In this document: positions 9,284 to 19,080 of the stretch, piece after piece
Position numbering within the stretch: the first letter of the stretch is position 1
Layout of the letters: each line of letters begins with the position of its first letter
From: Conidiobolus incongruus B7586
Lineage: Eukaryota > Entomophthoromycota > Entomophthoromycetes > Entomophthorales > Conidiobolaceae
Assembly (NCBI GenBank): GCA_000697335.1
Contig: JNEM01014636.1
Coordinates: forward strand, 1 to 39,376
Reading direction: 5' to 3'
Length of the DNA stretch: 39,376 nt
Position numbers and translations under genes: made by a program
Notes under the pieces: model-generated
Told to the model about the DNA's origin: nothing
Database searches by the model: none
The model's input: only the letters and a program-made list of their open reading frames with translations

Positions 9284-11560
9284 ATCAAATAATTAAATAT
9301 AATATTTACGCTTTCTAATTGATTCATTATTTGATACACTTTTTTAAGTTTATAATTATATTAAAATGATAGATGATCTTATAAATTCAATTTCCAATAA
9401 ATAAAAATATTTTTAAAATTACAAATTTCAAATAATTTAAATCCAAATTGGCCAATTTTAATCCATTACTTTATTAGTCAATTATATTATTTATTTTTTA
9501 TTTTAAAACCATAGTCACATTTAGCCATTAAATATCATTATATAGTTTAATGTTTTTATGTTATTATTATCATTCCTGTTTAATAGATAATTAATAACAA
9601 ATATTTTAAATCTTATTATTTAATATAATATATATATATATATATATATTAATTTATCCTGCTAAAGCATCAGATTAGTCTTTAACAAAATTGCCATTTA
9701 ATGCAAAATAAAAATAGCATTTAAATCTAATATTTTTTCAAAATATTTGTCCATATCAATATTTATTAATTAAAAATATAGCTAGCTATTGAATTATATT
9801 TGAAATTGTAAAAATAACTTTATGTTTGCATTTTAGTTTATTAATTATAATGATCTGATGCCCAATAAAATTAATTACGTCCAGTAAAGCTTTCAATAGT
9901 TGGAAAAATCTTCTGGTATACGTTAAATATGAATTCTATTGTATTATTTGGATGATCCCAACTTGATATTTCAATATTTATTATTTTCTCCAACTAATAT
10001 GCTTAATCAATGAACATTGGAACTATATATGAATATATCTTAGATATTAAGATAATAATGATTATGGTTGAGTTGGTGTTTGATTAGAGCATGATACAAA
10101 ATAATTATTGAAACAATTAACAAAATATTGATTATATACAAAATAAATAATTAATAATTCAACCTCTTATTAAAAACACATTTTTGATTTATATTATAAT
10201 TCAACCTTTAAATTTTTTTGAATTTTTACAACATTTAAATACTGAAAGAAAATCTTTCTAAATAGATGGATTCAGTATATTTTTGTTCCAAGTTTTTATA
10301 ATTATATTAATGACTTAGAATGTTCAATTGTTATTAAAAAGTTAATTCACATTCTCAATTGAAAAATTAGTATTAAATTATTTTTAAAATTGAGAAAAAA
10401 ATTAAGATTTTGTAGTGGCGGTGTCTGAGCATCAGCTCTTAGGCAACTTGATTAACATATAGATAATATAATATAGATCTGTACATTGAATCTTTTATAA
10501 TACGGTATAAGAGTCTTAGATCGATCTAATTCTATTACAGAATTTTAAAATTTAAAACAAAATAGACATATCAATTTACAAAAGTCAATATTATATTATT
10601 GAATAATCTATAATAAACGTTTAAAAAATAATATATTTTCTCTGTGAAGTATATAAAAAGCTACGTTAATGATATAAAATCATCATACGCGTGATTAATA
10701 AGTACGTATATTTAATATATTGAATTGAAAATATATATAAATCCATTTCACTCTACTTTATAACTGTTTATCTATTCAATAGTTCTTATAACATTAATAA
10801 AAATAATCAATAAAATTTAATATTTAAAATTAAACTTTGCATCATTTTATATCCAATAATAATGTTTTTCAATTGAGTCACAAGTATTTTCAATCAAAAT
10901 ATTTCTGTTCAAATATTAGGTTAAAACACAGCATTAAGAATTATGATAAAATTATTATTTCTATTACCTAATAGAACTGAAGTTGATATATTTTAATTGT
11001 ATTACAAAGTATGATGCTATTAAAATAAAATGAATATAAATATATGCTATAAAATACTTGTAATATAATATAAATATGATTGTGAATATATAAATATATA
11101 CACCATAGCCAAATACAACTGTTGGAATAATATAAACCGTTATTATTTAAAGCATATATCAATGAGTAATAAACTGATAAATGAAATATGTTTTATCTAA
11201 AAATCAATACTAATATAGATGAATTATTCGTTTGATATGAAAAATTTGAAAGCATATAATCAATATAGCTTTGATAAATAAAAATATTAAACCAAATGTA
11301 GAAATTTGATGAAAAATCAAATATAATCGATTTCAAAGGTTGAAATAAGATAAAAAATTATATAATAAATGTATGATATGATATATATTGGATTTTTGAA
11401 AAATATTAAATTAAATTAACAAGAGAGTAGAAGGAAATGTTAAAGATAAAATGGTAAAGATTGTATAATATGAGTTTAATGAGTAATAGTATAATGTGTA
11501 CATATGCGAGGTTGTGTTTGTTCAATGAAGGGAAATGATACCCAAAGAAAGTCAACTTTA
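9284..11560. other. AT-rich intergenic region, no gene recognised
   Basis: About 2.3 kb upstream of the RING ligase gene and downstream of RPL5. It contains a (TA)n tract at about 9629-9649. A small less AT-rich island lies at about 10413-10458 (GTGGCGGTGTCTGAGCATCA onward); I could not match it to a tRNA, spliceosomal RNA or coding exon. Open frames in the region are short and AT-driven. Confidence 0.5.
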
Positions 11561-12749
11561 TTAAAGGTTGAGCTTGGCCTTGGCAGCAGCGATCTTTTGC
11601 TTGATCTTGTCCTTGCGTTGTTTGAGGTTGAGGGGCTTCTTGTTGTAGTTCTTGAAGTTTTCGGAGGACTTGCGTTCCTTCTTGGTGAAAGAGGGATCTT
11701 CACGGATAGCCTTGTGGGCAGCCTTGTACATATCTTCCAAATCATCAGGACCAACACCGGCTTCGATGAACTTGGAGAATTGACGCTTGTAGCGTTCTTC
11801 ATCTTCTTCTTGGAGAAGTCTCATGTAGTCAGCGACGTGACCACCATAGATGTAGTTGCGGAGGACTTCAGTATCCAAAGACTTGGATTCGGCGTCATAA
11901 CCAGGGAAACGGTTTTCGGAGTGGGGGACGAAAATACCACCATCGGAAGCACCCTTCATGGCAGCGAAGACCTTAGCACCAGTGGAGGTACGAGCCAAAC
12001 CGACATCAAGGAAAGCCTTGAAAGGACGAGGAGCATCTTCAATAGCTTCGGTTTCGAATACTTCACCATCAGCTTCAACAACACCTTCGTATTTGTCAGC
12101 TAAACCGAGCTTGGTCAAAACTCTACGAGCGACCAAGAGACCGGTACAGTAGGCAGCGGCGTAGTTAGTCAAACCGACCTTGACACCATAGCGGGGGAGT
12201 TCGTGAGCGTAGGCAGAGGCGACAACAACATCACCGACGATCTTGGAGTAGACAATCTGGCAGACGATATCCTTGTTGGTGAAACGAACGACTAATCTGT
12301 ACTTGGGGGAGTTGTACTTGTTCTTGGCTTGGATGACCAATTTCTTGCGAGCGTAGTAGTCAGTCTTACCCTCTATAAAATTACAACAGGTTAATAATTG
12401 TAATTTAAGGTAATATCGATTTGATCGGTTTTATGATCAGATAGGAGCGAAAGACTAAGGTGATAAGTCAACATGAATCTTCAGTTGAGCTATGCTTTAA
12501 TAAATGTCATCCTTTCATTCTGAATCACAACCAGACCAATCATTACCTCTTCTACGTCTGTACTTGGTTTGGTAACGCTTGTAGTAAGCCTTGTTCTTGA
12601 CGAGCTTTTGGAAAGGCTAAATGATAGATCGTAATTAGTACATTTGTTTAAATAACATTATTGTTTTATGAGATTAATGCGTTGTTATTCATTTTTTATC
12701 TTGGATAGTTGTATGGATGCTTTGATCTATTGTTTCTTATACATACCAT
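11561..12749 (-). CDS. RPL5: 60S ribosomal protein L5 (uL18)
   Basis: Binds 5S rRNA and, with RPL11, forms the 5S RNP of the large subunit's central protuberance. Three exons on minus: 12747-12749 (the ATG alone), 12547-12616 and 11561-12372, giving 294 aa, the usual length for the family (about 297). The joined N-terminus reads [20 protein letters not shown], then [19 protein letters not shown]. Family segments follow in order: [60 protein letters not shown] and [14 protein letters not shown], with a Lys-rich C-terminus. Intron 1 (12617-12746) directly follows the start codon; intron 2 (12373-12546) carries a probable snoRNA. Codon use is much richer in GC than the surroundings, as expected for a highly expressed gene. 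A CCAAT box on the minus strand (12870-12874) lies about 120 bp upstream of the ATG. Confidence 0.98.
12433..12518 (-). ncRNA. Probable intronic C/D box snoRNA guiding 2'-O-methylation of 25S/28S rRNA
   Basis: Inside RPL5 intron 2, on the same strand as the host gene. In 5' to 3' order on minus: short terminal stem ATGA (12515-12518), C box AGGATGA (12507-12513, one mismatch to RTGATGA), D' box CTGA (12481-12484), C' box ATGTTGA (12468-12474, one mismatch), D box CTGA (12437-12440) and stem TCAT (12433-12436). Directly upstream of the D box, 12441-12458 is complementary over 18 nt to the universally conserved large-subunit rRNA sequence ATAGGGGCGAAAGACTAA, with one G-U wobble. The rule of the fifth nucleotide from the D box points to a G in the GGGG run. 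This is the rRNA neighbourhood served in yeast by snR39, snR59 and snR39b, some of which also sit in ribosomal protein gene introns. The D' guide has no target that I recognise. Confidence 0.75.
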
Positions 12750-13312
12750 TGCGTGTGTTGAGTTTGCTGGGTATTAGTAACTCGTGAAAGGATGGAATTA
12801 ATTAGGTTGGGGTCTTAGTATAAACCAAATCATGGTCTATAGTGGGTTCAATATTTTTGCCCCATTTTGATTGGTTGATTTGAATCAATTAATTTCAAAA
12901 ATTAAAGCCTGAGAAAATTGAATTTTATTTCACACAATGTATTAAATTGGTTTATTATATGATATTAAGTATGTTATTATGAAGATTTTTTAAAGGTATG
13001 ATAATACTCATTATGTTTGCTTAATACTAAAGCAAATTTTTAGGTTACGATCACTGAATAAAGCCATAGCGATGGATTGAATAATATTTAAATGTGCATT
13101 TTATAACTAAATTATAAAAAATGAATTTTGACTAGAGAAATGATAAGAATTATGGTTATATTGAGTGTTTATGAATTATATTAATTGTTGATAGTAAATC
13201 AATTGAATGGTATATCAATTATAAATTGAAAAATATAATAACAATTATTAAAAACATATATATATATATATGTGTATATCTATTGCGAATAAATTTAATA
13301 CAAAACAATATT
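12750..13312. other. RPL5 promoter region and NEP1 downstream spacer
   Basis: The first 130 bp upstream of RPL5 are relatively GC-rich. On minus they hold a CCAAT box at 12870-12874 and a TTTATAC element near 12820, plausible promoter parts. The remainder is AT-rich spacer with a (TA)n tract near 13256-13270. No gene is seen. Confidence 0.5.
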
Positions 13313-14202
13313 CTATAAAATTCCCCATAAATCTTCTAAGGCACAGCATAATTTACCACAAGCAACTGAGGCAGAAAGGGGGTATTCACTAACTGAAATC
13401 TTTTCTTCAGCGTAGTAATCAGCAAAGTCATCATTACCATGAGCCATAGCACCGATAGCAACGACAATGGATTGATCTTCGGGAATTTTAGTCAAGTATT
13501 CTTTTAAGGGAACAACTGGTGCATCATAAGAGAAACCTATTCATTATTAAGTATATTAAGAAATATGTCTATTACAAAGCTATTAAATGAGTACTTACAA
13601 ATCTTTCTACAATTGGTAGGGAAATGGTCGGTAACAGGGTTTTTAATTACTTTGAGCAATTTTTCACTTCCATTAATAGAATGAATGCTTAATTTATGTA
13701 AAAGTTGAACTAAAACAATGAATTAATATTTAATAATATATAAATGATGATATCTGTTACCCATTAAACCTGAAAAACGCTTGTATGTTCTTGGAATACG
13801 TACATGAGGATTAATTTCGATCAAAACATTTTTAGTGGTTCTAATATATACTTGAAGTAAACCAGCTTTATTCAAAGGACTATCCAATAAAGTTAAAAGA
13901 CACTAAAATATATAGTTAATATAATGATAAATATTGCAATTCAAATTAATTCTTACTTGGTGAGTGATATCGGGACGATAATCGGCAAAATTTTTATTTA
14001 ATTTCTTTAAGATGTTTTGGTGGTTATCACAGTCTAAAAGTTGATAAGGAGCATCCTTAGATTTGCCTACTTTGTAGGTTTCTAAACTGGCACCTTCAAG
14101 AACCACAATTAATCTTCTTGTATTTTCTTTTTCAATTTTAGTTTTAGGAATTTTAGGTTCAATAGGTACTAAGTGCCTGGTTACTTTAGGTGTGGGAGAC
14201 AT
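13313..14202 (-). CDS. EMG1: Ribosome biogenesis protein NEP1/EMG1 (18S rRNA pseudouridine N1-methyltransferase)
   Basis: SPOUT-class enzyme that methylates a pseudouridine (to m1Psi, later m1acp3Psi) in 18S rRNA and is needed for 40S assembly in the nucleolus. Four exons on minus: 13957-14202, 13761-13902, 13599-13709 and 13313-13536; all borders are GT-AG and in phase, giving 240 aa, the family's usual size. Signature stretches appear in order: [107 protein letters not shown] (SAM-pocket knot region) and [16 protein letters not shown], ending in DLWGIL. The gene is divergent from RIO1, another 40S maturation gene, with 571 bp between start codons. Confidence 0.97.
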
Positions 14203-14471
14203 TATAATTTACTTTTAAAACAATTAAAATGAAAATAAAGATTAAAAATTAAAATTAATATAAATTTTGAAAATTAAGTGATTAATAATACTATAAATAA
14301 ACAATTGATTAAATTTTTTTCAATTTGTTTTTAATTTAACTTAGCAATTTAGATTTAACTGTTTCAAGAAATCATATATATTTTTTCATTTAGGTTATGA
14401 CTAAATTATGGGATATATTCATTTAAACAAATATAATTATATATACTTTTGAGTGTTAGTATTAAATAATA

Positions 14472-14509
<38 letters not shown>

Positions 14510-14773
14510 TATTATTAAAATGTAATAAATTTTTCAGATTTATTATAATATATTCATACTTTATTTAGTTTTCAATGGCATAAATTGTGAATGGATAGCT
14601 CTATTCAAATAATTGTTCACCCATAATTTTAATAAAATTCCTACAGAAATAAAAATTTAATCAACAATATCAAATCATTTTATCATATGATCATAATAGA
14701 CATTCATTTATAAAAATTAATAATAGAAAAATATAAATATAAATCTTACTATATTCAGATATTTAAAATATTA
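14203..14773. promoter_or_regulatory. Shared divergent promoter region of NEP1 and RIO1
   Basis: 571 bp between the start codons of two 40S-biogenesis genes transcribed away from each other. The centre holds an (AT)16 tract (14475-14506) flanked by near-perfect inverted arms (AATAATATTAATAT to the left, ATATTAATATTATT to the right), so the whole can fold as a hairpin or cruciform. The rest is AT-rich, with no motif that I can name. Confidence 0.4.
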
Positions 14774-16726
14774 ATGGCAGAATTAGCAAGTATCCATAAC
14801 ACCATTCAAGATAAAGAAATTTCAGAAAATACTATTTCTGAGCAATTATCCAATATTCAATTAGATTCCAATTCTTCTCAACCTGAAGTCAACGAATACG
14901 AAGGGGAAGATTATGAAGAATACTATGATGAAGAAGAGGATATTGATGCTCTATATCGAGAAATGGAAGAAGAATTAAATACTTTCGATCGTTGGGAAGA
15001 TGCTAGTGGAGGTAATTTTGCATTTACTAATTAAAATATAAGATTCATTGACATTTATCACTAATATAGATTTTACAAAACAGTACAACAAACTGAAAAA
15101 TCAATTACAGGCTGTTGTGGAGTATAATATTCCATCCAACTCCAAAATAAAAGCTAAAGAGTCTACAACTCCAGCTTCAGCCAAACCCAACACTGCTTCA
15201 ACTGCACCTGCATCCCAAACCAGTAAAGCACATCCTAAAGCCTTCGACAAAGCTCTTTCTGCTTTATCTAAATTTGCTAATCGTATCCAAGTATCTGACT
15301 TCCAACCTGGACAAGCACCATCACTCAACATTAGTAGAAAGGGTCAAGGTGATCGAGAGAGACATGTAGATAAAGAAGATCGAGCCACTGTCGAACAGGT
15401 ATTAGATCCGCGTACTAGGATTATCTTATTTAAATTGCTCAATCGAGGTGTTTTCTACCAAATCAATGGATGTATTTCCACTGGTAAAGAAGCCAACGTT
15501 TACCATGCAACCACAGAAGACAACAACCAGCTTGCCATTAAAATTTACAAGACCTCTATTTTGACATTTAAAGATCGTGATAGATACGTTTCTGGAGAGT
15601 ATCGGTTCCGTCATGGCTATTCCAAGTCCAATCCACGTAAGATGGTCAAACTGTGGGCTGAAAAAGAATTGAGAAATTTGAAGCGATTGGCTCAGGCTGG
15701 TATCCCTTGTCCTAACCCTTTGCTGGTCAGAATGCATGTTTTGGTGATGGACTTTTTGGGCAGCGAGAATGGTTGGGCTTATCCCAGATTAAAGGACGCT
15801 AAAATCACCCAAAGCAGATATCCTGAATTGTATATTCAATTAATTCATTACATGCATAAGATGTACCACGAATGCCATTTAGTTCACGCCGATTTATCAG
15901 AATATAACATTTTATACCACAACAAACAGCTATATCTTATTGATGTGTCTCAATCAGTTGAACACGACCATCCTCATGCAATTGATTTCTTAAGAATGGA
16001 CTGTACCAATGTAACCGATTATTTCAAAAAGAAGAAGGTCAACACGATAGCCATCAAAGATCTTTTTGAACTAGTTACCAATCCAAAATACAACACCTTT
16101 GAATTGGTCTCTGAAAGAGTTGAAGAGTTACTTGATCAGTTAGAGCAGTTAAGTGAAGCTGGCAGAAGAGAAAGAGATTTAGATGATGAAGTTTTCAAAA
16201 AAACATTTATTCCCAGAAATCTCGAAGAAGTTTATGACGTTGAAAGAGATGCTAAGATTGTTAGCAAGGAAGGTGCTCAAACGGTAATGATATAATCTAC
16301 TTTCATTTTTATATAGATTTATTCATGGTTGATTAGCTTGTATATAAAAATCTCTTGAAAGAAGATACTCCAGCTGAAGGAACTGTTGATAATTTGCTCC
16401 CTAAAGCCAAAGCCAAATCAGTAGATTTAGGACTTTCTAAAGTGGAATCCAGCGAAGATACTATACAAGAGATTATTCCTGACGATAGCCAACAATCAGA
16501 TGAGGGTGAAGAAGATGACGATTCCGACTCAGAGGAGGGATCAGATAAAGATGAATACGAAGAAAGACCTCATGTACAGCCTAGAGGCAAACGATTTGAA
16601 GATGCGGAAGCTAAAAAAGAGAGAAAGAAAAAGGCTAAAGAAGAAGCTAGAGAAAAGAGAAAAGAAAAGATTCCCAAAGCTGTCAAGAAAAGACAAGTTA
16701 AAGTGGGCAAACGAGGCAAGAAATAG
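14774..16726 (+). CDS. RIO1: RIO1 atypical serine kinase/ATPase, 40S ribosome maturation
   Basis: RIO1 acts on late pre-40S particles in the cytoplasm, where its ATPase cycle accompanies the final 18S rRNA processing. Three exons: 14774-15011, 15070-16283 and 16337-16726 (introns of 58 and 53 nt), giving 613 aa, somewhat longer than yeast Rio1 (484) and human RIOK1 (568). Residues 1-79 are acidic. The RIO fold follows: the nucleotide-binding STGKEANVYHA loop (216-226), the Lys of AIKIYK (237), FKDRDRYVSGEYRFR, the catalytic loop HADLSEYNIL (D354 as catalytic Asp) and the metal-binding Asp of LIDVSQSVE (371). The C-terminus has an acidic stretch (DDDSDSEEGSDKDE) and then a Lys/Arg-rich tail that may bind rRNA. 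An alternative acceptor near 16315 would break the frame, so 16337 is preferred. Confidence 0.97.
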
Positions 16727-17256
16727 ATGTATAGTTCATATTATTACAATATTTTAGCATTGTTAGATAAATAGCAGATATTTACCACTATCAATAATAT
16801 TTGACAATATTCAAAAATTTTATAAAATCAAATGAATGTGTCACTTTCACGAAATACTTAACTTTCAATTATTAATATGATATTATATTATAATATTATT
16901 CAAGTCATATATATCAGAATTGGTAAATTTTTTAAACTGATATTAATTAAACATGTTCAAAAATTCCAATTATCGAATTCCAATTAATCAATACTACACA
17001 TAGGATAATCTATATTTTTATAACCTAATGATAAATCTAAACTATTTTTATTAAAATGACAATAAAAAATTTAGCTGGATTTAAATTGAATTTCATAATT
17101 TAATCAAACTCTGATATCTTCTAAATCATAATAACTCTATTTTATATTAGTTACAAGCTACAACAATATATATATTTAAGCAAAATATAAAAATATAACT
17201 TAATAAATTGATAAACATATCAAAATATTTTTATACTAAATATTTTATAAATATTA
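16727..17256. other. AT-rich spacer
   Basis: About 0.5 kb between RIO1 and mariner copy 2. Nothing is recognised beyond A/T-rich DNA and short TA runs. Confidence 0.5.
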
Positions 17257-18564
17257 GTATAGAAATTAAGAAATGGTAAATTTTTTAATTTCTAATCTTT
17301 CAAACATATTATATATTTTGAAAGATTATATATATATATAATATATAAGAAAATAAATATTTTCAAACTATATATATATATTCAATTTTAATTATTTTTT
17401 TATTAAAATATTTTGATTTTAAAATTTACACTTAAATTTAATTATACTTAAATTAGATTGTGATTATTAAAAGGTTTTTATTTTTGTATTTTTAAAACTT
17501 AACTATAAACCCTTTAAAATTATTTAAAACTTATAAACAATTTATAAAGATAATACTTTATTTAAAACTAGTATATATCACTAGATTTATAATTTTAAAG
17601 TTAGAAAAAACATTATTTAAAATTTACTAAAATTTAAAAAATTAATTTCTACTATTATTTTTTTACTTATTAATAAAATAAAAAAATATATTAAGAAATA
17701 CTTTTTTATTTCTATTAAAAAACTATTAAAATAATTTAATATTAATTATATAAGTATACTATATTTACTTAAGTTTAAACTTAAATTAATTAATAAAAAT
17801 ATAAAATAAATACTTTATAATTTAACAAAAACTTAAAAGAAAATTAAAGTAGCTATAGTTAAACTAAACTTATTAAAATATAATTAAAAACAAAAGTTTT
17901 TATAGTAAATACTTATAATTAATAAATCTTAAATTCTTTTATATAATTTTTTACTTAAAAATAAAATAAAATATTAAGTTAAATTAATCTTTTTTATAAA
18001 TTTTAATAAATAAACACTTTAAATATAAGTGAATATTAATTGTTATAATATATTATAATAGTATATAGTTTTTTTATTTAATACCTTAAAGAAAATTAAT
18101 TAATAATAAATTATATATTACTTTTTTAAATAAAATAATTTTTAAATAGTGTTTTCAATATAAATTAAAAACACCTATTATTTTATATGATAATTGTAAA
18201 ATATATAAAGTTAAAGCTGTAAAAAATTTTTTATATAAAAAAAATTAGAGGGAGTTATTATATTTAATATATTTACTTGATTATAACTTATATAATTATA
18301 ATTATTTTAGATAATTAAAAAAACAGCTTACAAGAAAAAAAATTCCTGTAAACAAATTAAATTAGTTTGTAAAACATCAAATTTTAGTCTTTAATAAAAA
18401 AAACTATTTTTTAAGTATTAGAAGCTTACTAAAAGTATAGAAAAGAGTTATTAATAATAAAAAAAGCTATTAATTTTATATTATTCATTAATTTTTATAT
18501 ATTATTTATTAATTTATTTGTTTAATTTTAATTTTAAAATTGTGCTATCACTTAATTTCTACAC
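17257..18564 (+). mobile_element. Mariner-family DNA transposon, full-length but inactive (copy 2)
   Basis: 1308 bp flanked by TA at 17255-17256 and 18565-18566. Terminal inverted repeats: GTATAGAAATTAAGAAATGG at the left and, in reverse complement, GTGTAGAAATTAAGTGATAG at the right. It is the same family as copy 1 (2292-3605), in inverted orientation, and aligns with it along the whole length. The transposase would be read on plus, but the frame is more eroded than in copy 1: aligned positions that are C or G in copy 1 are very often T or A here (for example CCTCAAGG becomes CCTTAAAG, and GCATGA becomes ATATGA). A hairpin near the left end (AATCTTTCAAA at 17294-17304, with its complement at 17317-17327) matches the one in copy 1 and may be a transposase-binding subterminal repeat. 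Confidence 0.9.
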
Positions 18565-19080
18565 TAATAAATTTAAATTAAATCAACTACATCAACTGAA
18601 ATTAAAACCTATATCTATATTTGCTCTCCAATACAGTCTTTATCTTCAGAAAAAGTTAATTGGTTAGTTGAGATCAATTTGTATATAACATTTAAACAAA
18701 ATTACAAAGAATGATAAATTGTAAAATTAATGCAGCATATCTTATATTAATGTTGTTATTTACACAATTAATTTAAACAATAAATTAAACTCATACAATA
18801 TTAAAGTACTAAAGTACAAAATATTAAAAAAAAGTTTAAATTTAATATTGGTTTAATGGAAAAAATTAAAATTTTCAGAGTAAAAGGATAGCTATAGACA
18901 TTATATAGTAGTGTAAATAGTAATATAGTGAATATGAATGGGAGATGAGGTAATTAGAAGTGTTAATTGATTGAGGAACAGATTCACCCAAGCATCTTTC
19001 GAAATTGAAAAGTGACCAATTAAAGTGTCATTAATTAATTATTAAATACCAAAAATATATTCTTATCTACAATAAAAGAT
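18565..19080. other. Spacer / 3' region of the PH-domain gene
   Basis: About 0.5 kb. AT-rich, and it probably includes the 3' UTR of the minus-strand gene ending at 19081. No other feature is seen. Confidence 0.5.

Noticed and set aside
10968-11162. 64-codon Tyr/Ile/Asn-rich frame on minus
   Set aside because: Composition matches translated AT-rich spacer; no ATG context, domain or splice partner.
11504-12103. Long open frame on plus antisense to RPL5
   Set aside because: Shadow of the strongly biased RPL5 codons; the minus strand has an unmistakable uL18 protein.
12617-12746. Second snoRNA in RPL5 intron 1
   Set aside because: No CTGA D box or paired C box is present on the host strand.
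2292-18564. Reassigned stop codons as the explanation for stops in the mariner transposases
   Set aside because: Host genes in the window use TGG for Trp and end at ordinary TAA, TAG and TGA codons, so the genetic code looks standard; decay by C:G to T:A change explains the stops better.
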